Assembly: GCA_027311025.1 (NCBI GenBank)
Contig: DAICZS010000001.1
Location: forward strand, 136,310-200,309
Source: Ferrovaceae bacterium
GTDB taxonomy: Bacteria > Pseudomonadota > Gammaproteobacteria > Burkholderiales > Ferrovaceae
DNA: 64,000 nt
Direction: 5' to 3'
In this document: positions 1 through 9,925 of the stretch, one piece after another
Layout: every line of letters begins with the position of its first letter
How positions within the stretch are numbered: position 1 is the stretch's first letter
The notes under the pieces: model-generated
Databases searched by the model: none
What the model was told of the DNA's origin: nothing
What the model saw: the letters and a program-made list of their open reading frames with translations, nothing else
Program-made: the position numbers and the translations under genes

Positions 1-11
1 TTTTTGTTGGT

Positions 12-44
12 TGGGGACAGACCCCAGAATGGGGTCTGTCCCCA
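12..44. repeat. Palindromic repeat, copy 1 (GGGGACAGACCCC family)
   Basis: This is a 33-bp perfect inverted repeat with 15-bp arms and a 3-nt centre. Its arm core GGGGACAGACCCC is identical to three further copies in the window. It lies 45 bp upstream of metH, so it could act as a terminator for a gene left of the window or as an untranslated hairpin in the metH leader. No T-run follows the stem. Nothing else is recognisable in bases 1-88. Confidence 0.85.
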
Positions 45-88
45 CTTCGTAAGGCTCAGGGCCGCCCTCGTGGTAGCATATTGCCCCT

Positions 89-3000
89 ATGTCTGATACA
101 ACACCATTGCTACGATCTCTCCTGCGGCAGCGCATCCTCATGCTGGATGGCGCCATGGGCACCATGATCCAGAGTTACAGGCTCAGCGAATCCGATTATC
201 GGGGGGAACGCTTTCGTGATTTTCCCCATGATCTCAAGGGCAACAATGATTTGCTGGTGCTGACCCAGCCCCAGATCATTCGGGCCATCCACGCGGCTTA
301 CCTGGACGCGGGGGCCGACATCATTGAAACCAACACGTTCAACGCCACTTCAGTGTCGATGGCCGACTATCACATGGCCGACCTGGTGGGTGAAATCAAC
401 CGGGCTGCAGCCCGACTGGCTCGGGAAGTGGCTGACGAAGCAACGCGTGGAACGCCGGACAAGCCCCGATTCGTGGCAGGCGTGCTGGGTCCTACCACAC
501 GGACTGCATCCATCTCGCCCGACGTCAACGACCCGGGTTTTCGCAACGTGGATTTCGACACCCTGGTCGTTGCCTACCGTGAGGCAATTGGCGGTCTCGT
601 TGAAGGCGGCGTGGACATCCTGCTGGTGGAGACTGTCTTTGACACCCTTAATGCCAAGGCGGCGTTATTCGCCATAGACGAGTATTTTGAGACGCATGGG
701 CTGCGCCTGCCGGTGATGATCTCTGGCACCATTACCGACCAGAGCGGCAGAACGCTGACAGGGCAAACCACCGAGGCCTTCTGGAATTCCCTGCGTCACA
801 TTCGCCCCCTTTCCATCGGCCTCAACTGCGCGCTTGGCGCTGCGTTGATGCGCCCTTACATCGAAGAGCTTGCACGAGTTGCAGACACTTTTGTCAGTGC
901 GCACCCCAATGCCGGACTGCCCAATCCCCTGGCAGAATCAGGATACGACGAAGGCCCTGAAGAAACTGCCGCCCTGCTGAAGGAATTTGCCGAATCCGGT
1001 TTCATCAACATCGTGGGGGGGTGCTGCGGCACCACGCCCGCGCACATCAAGGCCATTGCCGACGCAGTCAGGGACATTCCGCCACGGGCCATTCCTGAAA
1101 TTACGCCCATGACGCGGCTGTCCGGCCTGGAACCGTTCAACATCAGTGAAGAGTCGTTGTTCGTCAACGTGGGCGAACGCACCAACGTGACAGGATCCAA
1201 GGCTTTTGCGCGGCTCATCCTGTCCGGGAATTACAACGAAGCGTTGTCCGTGGCACGCAACCAGGTGGAAAACGGCGCCCAGATCATCGATATCAATATG
1301 GATGAGGCCATGCTGGATTCGAAAGCGGCCATGAAGCGCTTTCTCAATCTGGCGGCATCCGAACCGGACATCTCCCGCGTCCCCATCATGATCGATTCCT
1401 CAGATTGGGCCGTGCTGGAAACGGGATTGAAATGCATCCAGGGCAAGCCCATTGTCAATTCCATCAGCCTCAAAGAGGGAGAGGCTGAGTTTTTGCACCG
1501 TGCCAAACTGGCGCGCCGTTATGGCGCTGCGGTCATCGTCATGGCCTTTGATGAACAGGGGCAGGCGGACACCCTGGCGCGCAAAGTGGAAATCTGCACG
1601 CGTTCCTACCGTTTGTTGACGGAAACGGTGGGGTACCCGGCTGAAGACATCATCTTTGACCCCAACATTTTTGCCATTGCCACCGGGATCGAAGAGCATA
1701 ACCGGTATGCCCTGGATTTTATCGAGGCCGTGCGCACCATCCGGCAAACATTGCCCCATGCAAAGATCAGCGGCGGGGTCTCGAACGTCAGTTTTTCGTT
1801 CCGCGGCAACGACGCGGTGCGCGAAGCCATTCACACGGCGTTTCTCTACCATGCCATCCGGGCCGGGATGACGATGGGCATCGTCAATGCAGGGCAGTTG
1901 GGTGTTTATGCCGAAATTCCCCAGGACCTGCTGGAACATGTGGAAGACATCATCCTCAATCGCCGTCCCGATGCTGCTGAACGGATGGTGGCCTTTGCCA
2001 GTCAGGTCAAGGGAGGGGCGGCGCGTACCCAGTCTGAAGACCTTTCCTGGCGCGATGCTCCGGTGCGTGAGCGCCTGATCCATGCGCTGGTCAAGGGCGT
2101 TGCCACTTATATTGAGGAAGACGCCGAGGCGGCGCGGTTATTGAGCGAACATCCCATCCATGTCATCGAGGGCCCCTTGATGGATGGCATGAACGTGGTG
2201 GGCGACCTGTTTGGCGAAGGCAAGATGTTCCTGCCCCAGGTGGTCAAGTCGGCGCGCGTGATGAAGCAGGCCGTGGCCCATCTGGTTCCATACATCGAAG
2301 CGGAAAAGGAAAAGCTGGGCGTCTCCAACACCAAGGGAAAAATCCTGCTTGCCACCGTCAAGGGGGACGTGCACGACATCGGCAAAAACATCGTGGCGGT
2401 GGTGCTTCAGTGCAATAATTTTGAAGTGGTCAATCTGGGTGTCATGGTGCCCTGTGAAAAAATTCTGCAGGTGGCCCGGGAAGAGAAGGTGGACATCATC
2501 GGGCTGTCCGGGTTGATTACACCCTCGCTTGAAGAAATGGCGCATGTGGCCCGGGAAATGCAACGGGAGGCCTTTGACATCCCGCTCCTGATTGGCGGCG
2601 CCACGACTTCCCGCGTACATACGGCGGTCAAGATCGAGCCGCACTATCATGGCGCCACGGTTTATGTTCCTGATGCCTCGCGCGCCGTCGGCGTGTGTTC
2701 CCAACTGCTCAGTACCGAATTGCGCGACGCTTACATCCGTGACCTCAAGGCCGATCTCCAGAGGGTGAGGACACAGCATGAAGGCAAGAAGGGGGGCGCC
2801 AAACTGCTGGACCTGGCTACGGCGCGCAAGCACGGCATGAAAACCGACTGGCTGGCTTACACGCCACCCCGTCCCTCGTTCCTGGGGGTCAGACCCGTGC
2901 GTGACGTTCCCCTCTCAGAACTGGTGCCCTACATTGACTGGACGCCGTTTTTCCAGACATGGGAACTGAGCGGCCGTTACCCCAACATTCTTCAGGACGA

Positions 3001-3796
3001 TGTGGTGGGAGAGGCTGCGCGCAACCTGTTTGCTGACGCGCAGGCCATGTTGCGGCAGATCGTGGAGGAGCGCTGGCTGACTGCACATGGTGTGGTGGGG
3101 TTCTTCCCGGCGGCGACCCTGGAGAACGGTGATGACATCGCGCTCTATGCGGACGAATCACGCACCTCAGTCCTGAAGGTCTTGCACCATCTGCGCCAGC
3201 AGAATGAAAAACCGGCTGACCGTCACAATGCATGCCTGTCCGACTATGTGGCGCCAAAGGACACGGGTGTTGCAGACTACATCGGCGCGTTTGCCGTGAC
3301 GGCTGGCATAGGCATCGACGCCCGGGTCGCGGCATTCGAAGCGCAGCATGACGACTATAACGCCATTCTGCTCAAGGCCCTGGCGGATCGATTGGCTGAA
3401 GCGTTTGCCGAATGGTTGCATGCCCGGGTGCGGCGTGAGTTCTGGGGATATGCCCCGGAAGAGCGTCTCGATTGCGAAGCCCTGATTGCCGAACGTTATC
3501 GCGGCATCCGGCCGGCTCCGGGATACCCCGCCTGTCCGGATCACACGGAAAAAGGGGCGCTTTTCGAGCTGCTGGAAGTGGAGCGGCATGCAGACATCCA
3601 CCTGACGGAAAGCTATGCCATGTGGCCGACAGCAGCGGTCAGCGGCTTTTATTTTGCCCATCCCCAAAGCGCCTATTTTGCGGTAGGGAAAATCGCCCGC
3701 GACCAGGTGGAAGATTACGCCCGGCGCAAAGGCATGGATTTGCAGGAAACCGAGCGCTGGCTGGCCCCGATTCTTGCGTATACGCCAGGATCCTGA
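89..3796 (+). CDS. metH: Cobalamin-dependent methionine synthase MetH
   Basis: This cytosolic enzyme transfers a methyl group from 5-methyltetrahydrofolate to homocysteine through cobalamin. At 1235 residues it is full length. The order is a homocysteine-methyltransferase barrel (about 1-330) with zinc-ligand cysteines C247 (GLNCALGA) and C312/C313 (GGCCGTTP), a pterin-binding barrel (about 350-620), a cobalamin cap and Rossmann module (about 650-890) with lower-ligand H762 in DVHDIG, and a C-terminal AdoMet reactivation domain. The chosen ATG gives the usual short leader before [12 protein letters not shown]; no clear Shine-Dalgarno precedes it. No cobalamin riboswitch is visible in the 88 bp upstream. 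The stop overlaps the next start (TGATG), so it is probably co-transcribed with mpl. Confidence 0.98.
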   Translation: MSDTTPLLRSLLRQRILMLDGAMGTMIQSYRLSESDYRGERFRDFPHDLKGNNDLLVLTQPQIIRAIHAAYLDAGADIIETNTFNATSVSMADYHMADLVGEINRAAARLAREVADEATRGTPDKPRFVAGVLGPTTRTASISPDVNDPGFRNVDFDTLVVAYREAIGGLVEGGVDILLVETVFDTLNAKAALFAIDEYFETHGLRLPVMISGTITDQSGRTLTGQTTEAFWNSLRHIRPLSIGLNCALGAALMRPYIEELARVADTFVSAHPNAGLPNPLAESGYDEGPEETAALLKEFAESGFINIVGGCCGTTPAHIKAIADAVRDIPPRAIPEITPMTRLSGLEPFNISEESLFVNVGERTNVTGSKAFARLILSGNYNEALSVARNQVENGAQIIDINMDEAMLDSKAAMKRFLNLAASEPDISRVPIMIDSSDWAVLETGLKCIQGKPIVNSISLKEGEAEFLHRAKLARRYGAAVIVMAFDEQGQADTLARKVEICTRSYRLLTETVGYPAEDIIFDPNIFAIATGIEEHNRYALDFIEAVRTIRQTLPHAKISGGVSNVSFSFRGNDAVREAIHTAFLYHAIRAGMTMGIVNAGQLGVYAEIPQDLLEHVEDIILNRRPDAAERMVAFASQVKGGAARTQSEDLSWRDAPVRERLIHALVKGVATYIEEDAEAARLLSEHPIHVIEGPLMDGMNVVGDLFGEGKMFLPQVVKSARVMKQAVAHLVPYIEAEKEKLGVSNTKGKILLATVKGDVHDIGKNIVAVVLQCNNFEVVNLGVMVPCEKILQVAREEKVDIIGLSGLITPSLEEMAHVAREMQREAFDIPLLIGGATTSRVHTAVKIEPHYHGATVYVPDASRAVGVCSQLLSTELRDAYIRDLKADLQRVRTQHEGKKGGAKLLDLATARKHGMKTDWLAYTPPRPSFLGVRPVRDVPLSELVPYIDWTPFFQTWELSGRYPNILQDDVVGEAARNLFADAQAMLRQIVEERWLTAHGVVGFFPAATLENGDDIALYADESRTSVLKVLHHLRQQNEKPADRHNACLSDYVAPKDTGVADYIGAFAVTAGIGIDARVAAFEAQHDDYNAILLKALADRLAEAFAEWLHARVRREFWGYAPEERLDCEALIAERYRGIRPAPGYPACPDHTEKGALFELLEVERHADIHLTESYAMWPTAAVSGFYFAHPQSAYFAVGKIARDQVEDYARRKGMDLQETERWLAPILAYTPGS

Positions 3797-5220
3797 TGCA
3801 TATTCACATTCTTGGAATCTGCGGTACCTTCATGGGCGGCATCGCGGTCCTGGCCAAGGCGGCGGGGCACCGCGTGACCGGTTGCGATGCCCAGGTCTAC
3901 CCGCCGATGAGCACGCAGCTCGAAAACCAGGGCATCGATCTGATCGAGGGGTTTGACGAAGACCAGCTGCAGCTCGAGCCGGATCTGTTTGTCATCGGGA
4001 ACGTGGTGTCGCGCGGCAACCCCCTGATGGAGGCCATCCTTGATCGTGGGCTACCCTTTACTTCGGGGCCGCAATGGCTGGCAGAGAACATCCTGTGCCA
4101 TTGCCAGGTGCTGGCCGTGGCAGGCACCCATGGCAAGACCACGACGTCTTCGTTGGCAGCCTGGATACTGGAGGATGCAGGACTGCGCCCGGGGTTTCTG
4201 ATCGGCGGGGTGCCGGGAAATTTTGGGGTGTCGGCCCGCCTGCCGGGGGGCTATTCGGGAAATTCTGGGGACAGACCCCAAAACGGGGTCTGTCCCCAGA
4301 ATCCCCCCCAGAATTCCAGCCTGCCCTGGTTTGTCATCGAGGCGGATGAGTACGATACGGCGTTCTTCGACAAGCGTTCCAAGTTCGTGCACTACCGTCC
4401 CAAAGTGGCCCTCCTCAATAATCTGGAGTTTGACCACGCAGATATTTTTCCCGATGTGGCGGCCATCGAAACCCAGTTCCATCATCTGGTGCGCACCGTG
4501 CCCCGTAATGGGTTGCTTGTGGTCAATGGTGGGGACGCGCACTTGAGCGAAACGCTGGCACGCGGCTGCTGGACGCCGGTCGTCCACTTTAGCACCCCCG
4601 ATGGATGGCAGGCCGGCGCGGCAGATGCGCCAGGCGCTTTCTCGATTACGGATAGGGGCCAGCCTGTCGGGGCCACGAACACCTGGCCGCTGCTGGGAGA
4701 GCATAATCGACAGAACGCGCTGGCGGCGTTGCTGGCGGCGCAATTTGCCGGGGTTCCCATGGCGCGAGGTGTAGCGGCGCTTGGCCGCTTCTCTGGCGTC
4801 AGACGGCGCATGGAGGTGCGCGGGCAAGTCAGGGGGGTGACGGTTTATGACGATTTCGCCCATCACCCCACGGCGATCGAGACCACGATTGCGGGCTTGC
4901 GCAACAAGGTGGGTCGGGCCCGTATCCTGGCCGTGATCGAGCCCCGCTCCAACACCATGAAGCTGGGCGTTTGGGTCGATAGCCTGGCAGGAAGCCTTGC
5001 GAATGCCGACCGGATATTTTGTTATGCGGCGCAATTGGGTTGGGATGCTGCCGCGGCCTTGAAACCGCTTGGTGAGCGTGTGCTTGTTGACGAAAATATG
5101 GACAGCCTGGTTGAATCCATCGTGAAGGAAGCACGGGATGGCGACCAGATACTGGTGATGAGCAATGGCGGGTTTGGCGGGATCCATGAAAAAATCCTGA
5201 AGCGGTTGTCTGAGGAATAG
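3796..5220 (+). CDS. mpl: UDP-MurNAc:L-Ala-gamma-D-Glu-meso-Dap ligase Mpl (murein recycling), with in-frame repeat insertion
   Basis: Mpl reattaches the recycled tripeptide to UDP-MurNAc, bypassing MurC, MurD and MurE. The 474-residue protein starts [15 protein letters not shown] and has the Mur ligase P-loop GTHGKTTT (about residues 113-120), the ADEYD and LNNLEFDHADIF motifs, and the Mur C-terminal domain. The ATG overlaps the metH stop by 1 nt. Between SARLPGG and PWFVIEADEYD, where other Mpl proteins have a short loop, there are about 22 extra Gly/Pro/Gln/Asn-rich residues. They are encoded by a perfect 41-bp palindrome (bases 4262-4302) plus its flanks. The frame stays open on both sides, so the gene looks functional and the insertion tolerated. 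Confidence 0.96.
   Translation: MHIHILGICGTFMGGIAVLAKAAGHRVTGCDAQVYPPMSTQLENQGIDLIEGFDEDQLQLEPDLFVIGNVVSRGNPLMEAILDRGLPFTSGPQWLAENILCHCQVLAVAGTHGKTTTSSLAAWILEDAGLRPGFLIGGVPGNFGVSARLPGGYSGNSGDRPQNGVCPQNPPQNSSLPWFVIEADEYDTAFFDKRSKFVHYRPKVALLNNLEFDHADIFPDVAAIETQFHHLVRTVPRNGLLVVNGGDAHLSETLARGCWTPVVHFSTPDGWQAGAADAPGAFSITDRGQPVGATNTWPLLGEHNRQNALAALLAAQFAGVPMARGVAALGRFSGVRRRMEVRGQVRGVTVYDDFAHHPTAIETTIAGLRNKVGRARILAVIEPRSNTMKLGVWVDSLAGSLANADRIFCYAAQLGWDAAAALKPLGERVLVDENMDSLVESIVKEARDGDQILVMSNGGFGGIHEKILKRLSEE
4262..4302. repeat. Palindromic repeat, copy 2, inserted in frame inside mpl
   Basis: The arms ATTCTGGGGACAGACCCC and GGGGTCTGTCCCCAGAAT are perfect 18-bp reverse complements around the loop AAAAC. 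The core matches the intergenic copies at 12, 7842 and 28780. Read in the mpl frame it has no stop codon and encodes roughly NSGDRPQNGVCPQN. The flanking bases GGGAA and CCCCCCCAGAATTCC also look like low-complexity additions to the ancestral loop. Confidence 0.92.
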
Positions 5221-5224
5221 TCCC

Positions 5225-7090
5225 GTGATGAATGTGTTTTATGAGGAGGATGGTGATCTGAAGGTGGCCACCATCCTGGCAGACAATGAGAGCAGCTTGC
5301 AGGTGGAAGCCCCGCACGGCAAACGCAGTAAAATCAAGTCCAGTGCCGTCCTGCTGCGTTTCACGCAGCCCACGGCGGCCGAACTGATGCAGTCGGCACA
5401 GCGTCTTGCGGAGGATATCGATGTGGAGTTTTTGTGGGCGTGCTGTGCGCCCGACACGGAGATCGGCTTTGAAGCGCTGACGCGCGAATATGTGGGGCAT
5501 GCCCCGCTGCCTCCAGAGCTGGCTGCCGTGTTGATGAAGCTGCATGCCTCACCCATCTATTTCTACAAGAAAGGCCGCGGCCGTTACCGTCCGGCGCCGG
5601 AGGCCAATCTGCGCGCCGCGCTGGCGGGGCTTGAAAAGAAACGCCAACAGGAAGCGCAGAAACAGCAGGCCATTCAGGCGTTGCAGGCGGGTCAGATGCC
5701 GGACTGGCTGAAGGGAGATTTGGCCACCCTGCTCTACCGTCCCGACAAAAACACCCTTGCCTATAAAACCCTGGAAGCGGCCAGTGCCGTGATGCACCTG
5801 ACCATTCCACAAGTGCTGGAACATTGCGGCGCATTGCGGGACAGCCGCAGCTGGCACGAGGGGAAATTTCATTTCGAATATTTTGGCCCCCTGCCAGCTG
5901 AGGCCAGCTATCCAATCACTACGGACCATTCGCACTGGCCTTTGTCCGAAGTGCAGGCTTTCAGCATTGACGATGCCTTCACCACTGAAATTGATGATGC
6001 CTTTAGTGTGTCCGAGCAGGACGAGGACCATTGGCGCGTGGGTATTCATATCGCAGCGCCTGGACTGGGTTTTTCCGTGGGTTCTGAACTGGATCAGGTG
6101 GCACGACAGAGGCTCTCCACGGTGTACATGCCAGGCGACAAGATTCCCATGTTGCCCGAGAGCGTGATCCGCGCGCATACCCTGGAGGAAGGGCGTGCCA
6201 ATCCTGCGCTGTCGCTCATGCTGACGGTGCGCAAGGCGGATTTTGTGGTGGTGGCGCGCGAGTCGCGCATTGAACGCATCACGGTGGCGAATAACCTTCG
6301 GATTCATGACCTGGAAGCCCAGTTCGATCCGGAAGCGGTCACTGGCCCCCATCCATTCCATGCATCCTTGCGCATCCTCTGGCAATTGGCGCAGCGTTTG
6401 GCTGTGCTGCGAGGCGTCAAGGATCGCCCCGTCCAGCATTATCTGGATTTCAATTTTGTGGTGGATGGCGACCGGGTGGCCATCAGCCAGCGTCCGCGGG
6501 GAGCTCCCCTGGATACGCTGGTGGCAGAACTGATGATCGAGGTGAATGCCGTCTGGGGAAAGATGCTGGCCGATGCGGCCCTGCCTGGATTATTTCGCAC
6601 GCAGACCAACGGCAAAACCAGCCTTTCGGTGAAACCAGCACCCCATCAGGGGTTGGGCGTGGCCCAGTATGCCTGGTCCAGCTCACCTTTGCGGCGTTAT
6701 GTGGATCTGATCAACCAATGGCAGTTGATCAGCCTGTTGAGCGGGCAGGCACCCCCCTTTTCGGCCCAGGATGACACGTTGCCTGCCATCGCGCGTCAGT
6801 TTGAACTGGCTTATGATGCCTACAATGAATTCCAGCGCAACATGGAACGGTACTGGAGCCTGCGCTGGTTGCAACAGGAAAACATCGAAGAGCGAGAAGC
6901 CTTGATGCTGCGTGAAGGCATGGCGCGACTTGCGGGCCTGCCGTTGGTCGTCAAGGTGCATGGTGCCGCAGAAGTCCTGCCCGGCACCGCCGTGCGCGTG
7001 AGCGTGGAACGCATCAACCTCTGGGACATGACGCTGGCGTGTCACCTCAAGGCGATCCTGGAGCCCATGACGGAGATCGCTGACCCATGA
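5225..7090 (+). CDS. RNB-family exoribonuclease (RNase II-like)
   Basis: This is a probable 3'-to-5' processive exoribonuclease of 621 residues. The N-terminal part (about 1-220) includes a charged coiled-coil-like stretch near 140-160. The RNB catalytic domain spans about 240-560, followed by a short C-terminal tail. The metal-binding cluster reads SIDDAFTTEIDDAF: D249, D257 and D258 match RNase II D201, D209 and D210, while the D207 position is E255. GTG at 5225 is 9 nt after GAGG; ATG at 5228 is the alternative start. The gene begins 4 nt after mpl and overlaps the next gene by 4 nt (ATGA). No convincing C-terminal S1 domain can be seen, so it differs from RNase R; the exact subfamily is uncertain. 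Confidence 0.9.
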   Translation: MMNVFYEEDGDLKVATILADNESSLQVEAPHGKRSKIKSSAVLLRFTQPTAAELMQSAQRLAEDIDVEFLWACCAPDTEIGFEALTREYVGHAPLPPELAAVLMKLHASPIYFYKKGRGRYRPAPEANLRAALAGLEKKRQQEAQKQQAIQALQAGQMPDWLKGDLATLLYRPDKNTLAYKTLEAASAVMHLTIPQVLEHCGALRDSRSWHEGKFHFEYFGPLPAEASYPITTDHSHWPLSEVQAFSIDDAFTTEIDDAFSVSEQDEDHWRVGIHIAAPGLGFSVGSELDQVARQRLSTVYMPGDKIPMLPESVIRAHTLEEGRANPALSLMLTVRKADFVVVARESRIERITVANNLRIHDLEAQFDPEAVTGPHPFHASLRILWQLAQRLAVLRGVKDRPVQHYLDFNFVVDGDRVAISQRPRGAPLDTLVAELMIEVNAVWGKMLADAALPGLFRTQTNGKTSLSVKPAPHQGLGVAQYAWSSSPLRRYVDLINQWQLISLLSGQAPPFSAQDDTLPAIARQFELAYDAYNEFQRNMERYWSLRWLQQENIEEREALMLREGMARLAGLPLVVKVHGAAEVLPGTAVRVSVERINLWDMTLACHLKAILEPMTEIADP

Positions 7091-7824
7091 GCAGGCACCA
7101 ACGGCGACTTGCGCTGGCGCTACTGGTGTCAATGCTGCTGCATGGTGTTGTGCTGTCCGTGATTCATGTGAAGGGGCCCGCTTTGACGAAAGCGCCGCAG
7201 CCGCTGTTTCTTGATTTTGCCCCAATGGCTTCAGAGACGACCGTTTCCGACACGCCCGCCCTGAAGCACGAAGAGGCGGTTCAAGCGGAACGACCCCGCG
7301 TATCGCGCCACCCACGGACGCCAAAACGACCCGCGGCTGGCCCCAGCACAGGCCCAGCCCCAATCGCCCAGCCGCAGCCATCTCAAGGCCCGGCGACCGT
7401 TGAAGATTTGCGGTCAAAAAGCTTGCAGATGGCGCGACGCGAAACGGTGGATCCGTTTGCAGGGCAAAGGTTGAGAGCGCTGTCACCGCAAACCCGTGAT
7501 AGCGTTTTTGGCCCCTATGAGGAAGCCTATCGCCAGAAGGTGGAACAGGTGGGCCGGGTCAATTATCCGCCACCCGTGGAGGGCCGGTCACTTTACGGCA
7601 CGGTCCGGATCACGGCCACGATCCGCCAGGACGGCAGCCTTGCGTTGATAGAAATTCGACAGCCCTCGGGCAGCGCCTATCTGGATGATGCGGCACGCCG
7701 CATCATCCAGATGGCTGCGCCGTTCCAGCCATTTACGGATGACATGCGTGCCCAGGCTGACCTGGTCAGCATCACCCGATCCTTCAATTTTGTCCGCGCA
7801 GGAGAGGGTGTAACGCTCAAATAG
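7087..7824 (+). CDS. TonB-like energy transducer protein
   Basis: The 245-residue protein has one N-terminal transmembrane segment (about 9-27, LALALLVSMLLHGVVLSVI), a long Pro/Ala/Arg-rich periplasmic linker (about 60-110) and a C-terminal TonB-type domain (about 155-240) with the pattern YGTVRITATIRQDGSL and AARRIIQMAAPFQPF. Such proteins couple the proton-motive force to outer-membrane receptors, but neither exbB/exbD nor a receptor gene is nearby, so the partner is unknown. The ATG overlaps the exoribonuclease stop by 4 nt, making this the last gene of the metH-side operon. A palindromic repeat follows 17 bp after the stop. Confidence 0.88.
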   Translation: MSRHQRRLALALLVSMLLHGVVLSVIHVKGPALTKAPQPLFLDFAPMASETTVSDTPALKHEEAVQAERPRVSRHPRTPKRPAAGPSTGPAPIAQPQPSQGPATVEDLRSKSLQMARRETVDPFAGQRLRALSPQTRDSVFGPYEEAYRQKVEQVGRVNYPPPVEGRSLYGTVRITATIRQDGSLALIEIRQPSGSAYLDDAARRIIQMAAPFQPFTDDMRAQADLVSITRSFNFVRAGEGVTLK

Positions 7825-7841
7825 CCACTGGGGAAATTGGC

Positions 7842-7882
7842 AAATTGGGGACAGACCCCAATTTGGGGTCTGTCCCCAATTT
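7842..7882. repeat. Palindromic repeat, copy 3, between convergent genes
   Basis: This is a perfect 41-bp palindrome: arms AAATTGGGGACAGACCCC (7842-7859) and its exact complement (7865-7882), with a self-complementary centre AATTT. It sits between the tonB-like stop (7824) and the prlC stop (7890), where it could end transcription from both sides. The invariant core is the same as in copies 1, 2 and 4. Confidence 0.92.
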
Positions 7883-7889
7883 ACCCAGT

Positions 7890-9914
7890 TTATGTTCCCA
7901 TGCCGCTATGCCGCAGCAGCGCGTCGATGTTGGGTTTGCGACCGCGAAAGGCAACGAATGAGTCCAGCGCGGGACGACTGCCGCCCACGGCCAGGATTTC
8001 GTCACGGAAGCGGGCGCCAGTCCGGGCGTCGAGCACACCCTTTTCCTCGAACAGGCTGTAAGCGTCAGAGGACAGGACTTCGGCCCACTTGTAGCTGTAG
8101 TAACCCGCAGCATAGCCTCCCGCGAAGATATGGGAGAAGCTGTTGGGGAAACGATGCCATGCGGGAGGGCGCAGCACCGCCACTTCGTCGCGGATGCGTT
8201 CCAGCAGTTGCAGGGGGTTGTCCTCCTGGGGAAAGCCCGTGTGCAGCTGCATGTCGAACAGGGAAAATTCAATTTGACGCACGGTTTGCATGCCGCTCTG
8301 GAAGTGGCGCGCGGCCAGCATGCGGTCAAACAGGGCGCGCGGAAGCGGTTTGCCCGTGTCCACATGTCGTGTCATGCCTTCCAGTACTTCCCATTCCCAA
8401 CAGAAGTTTTCCATGAACTGGCTGGGCAATTCCACGGCGTCCCATTCCACGCCGTTGATGCCAGAGACTGGCAGGTCTTCAATCCGGGTCAGCAGATGGT
8501 GCAGGCCATGGCCAAACTCGTGAAAGAGAGTGATGACTTCGTCATGCGTGAAAGTGGCCGGCTTTCCGCCCACCGGCGCGGAAAAGTTGCAGGTGAGATA
8601 AGCCACGGGAGTCTGAATGGCATGGCCGCGCCGTCGCCTGGTGATGGCATCGTCCATCCATGCGCCCCCCCGTTTGCCGTTGCGTGCATACAGGTCCAGA
8701 TAAAACTGGCCCACGAGCGCGCCAGAAGGGTCACGCAGGTCGTAAAAATGAGCATTCTCGTGCCAGGTGGGTGCGTCCGCAAGAGACACTGTCAGACCGT
8801 ACAATTGCCGGATCACCCAGAACAGTCCCCGTAATACCTGGTCTTCGGGGAAGTACTGTTTGACTTCCAGGTCCGAGAACGCGTAACGCTGGTTGCGCAG
8901 CTTTTCGGAAACAAAGGCGACATCCCAGGGTTCGAGCCGGTCCAGTCCCAGTGTTTCCCGGGCAAATGTTTCGAGTTCGATCCAATCCTTTTCCGCAAAT
9001 GGTTTGGCGCGCGAGGCAAGGTCTTTGAGAAAGGCCAGCACGGCTTGCGGCGACTCGGCCATTTTGGGTTCCAGGGACAGGTCGGCAAAACTCTCAAAGC
9101 CCAGCATCCGGGCTTCTTCACTGCGCAATTGCAGAAGCTTGCGGATCAGCGGGGTGTTGTCCCACTCCGGCTTTCCGAATTCCGAGGCGCGGGTGGCATA
9201 GCTGTAATACAGCTCCTGACGCAACTTGCGCGATTCGGCGTATTGCATGACAGGCCCATAACTGGGTGCGTGCAGGGTGAACTTCCAGCCACCATGCTGA
9301 TCCTTCAGCGCTGCCTCGCGGGCTGTCTGGATGACCTCATCCGGCAATCCGTGCAGGGCCGCTTCATCCGCCACGAGATAGCCAAAGGCGTTGGTGGTGT
9401 CCATGAGGTTCTGTTCGAACTGCGCACCCGTGGCAGCCAGCGCTTCCTGAATTTCCAGAAAGCGGGCCTTATCCTTTGGGGAAAGCTCGGCGCCACCCAG
9501 GCGGAAGTCACGCAGCTCATTGTCGATGATTTTTCGGCGGGCAGGATTCAGTGCCTGGAATTCCGGCGAAGCACGCAAGGCCTTGTACCCTGTAAAAAGC
9601 GCTTCGTTTTGCGCCAGTGTGGCCCAGTATTGGGTGATTTTCGGCAGGTTGGCGTTATAGGCGTCGCGCAATGCCGGCGTGTTGACGACGGCATTGAGGT
9701 GCGACACCTGACCCCAGGCGCGCGACAGGCGTTCGTTGGCGTCTTCCAGCGGAGCGACGAAACGCTCCCAGGAAGGGCTTGAGGCCTGGGTCAGCACCTG
9801 AGCCAAAACGGCGGTGTTTTCCGCAATCAGCGTATCCACAGCAGGGCCCACATGGGACGGTTGAATGTCGGCAAAGCGGGGCAATCCCGAAAAATCGAGT
9901 AACGGATTATTCAT
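7890..9914 (-). CDS. prlC: Oligopeptidase A, M3 family zinc metallopeptidase
   Basis: This cytosolic thimet-like oligopeptidase degrades short peptides, including cleaved signal peptides. The 674-residue protein carries the zinc site HEFGH at about residue 465 with downstream NGVEWDAVELPSQFMENF, as in M3A peptidases. The ATG at 9914 is preceded by GAGG that overlaps the pyrC stop codon (9926-9928), which supports this start over longer in-frame options. It is the last gene of the minus-strand yqgE-ruvX-pyrB-pyrC-prlC unit. Length and motifs fit E. coli PrlC/OpdA. Confidence 0.96.
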   Translation of the reverse strand: MNNPLLDFSGLPRFADIQPSHVGPAVDTLIAENTAVLAQVLTQASSPSWERFVAPLEDANERLSRAWGQVSHLNAVVNTPALRDAYNANLPKITQYWATLAQNEALFTGYKALRASPEFQALNPARRKIIDNELRDFRLGGAELSPKDKARFLEIQEALAATGAQFEQNLMDTTNAFGYLVADEAALHGLPDEVIQTAREAALKDQHGGWKFTLHAPSYGPVMQYAESRKLRQELYYSYATRASEFGKPEWDNTPLIRKLLQLRSEEARMLGFESFADLSLEPKMAESPQAVLAFLKDLASRAKPFAEKDWIELETFARETLGLDRLEPWDVAFVSEKLRNQRYAFSDLEVKQYFPEDQVLRGLFWVIRQLYGLTVSLADAPTWHENAHFYDLRDPSGALVGQFYLDLYARNGKRGGAWMDDAITRRRRGHAIQTPVAYLTCNFSAPVGGKPATFTHDEVITLFHEFGHGLHHLLTRIEDLPVSGINGVEWDAVELPSQFMENFCWEWEVLEGMTRHVDTGKPLPRALFDRMLAARHFQSGMQTVRQIEFSLFDMQLHTGFPQEDNPLQLLERIRDEVAVLRPPAWHRFPNSFSHIFAGGYAAGYYSYKWAEVLSSDAYSLFEEKGVLDARTGARFRDEILAVGGSRPALDSFVAFRGRKPNIDALLRHSGMGT

Positions 9915-9925
9915 GGCGGTCAACC

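Noticed and set aside
1-88. Possible cobalamin riboswitch before metH
   Set aside because: The 88 bp contain only the palindrome and no B12-box-like sequence; a riboswitch further left cannot be excluded because the window starts here.
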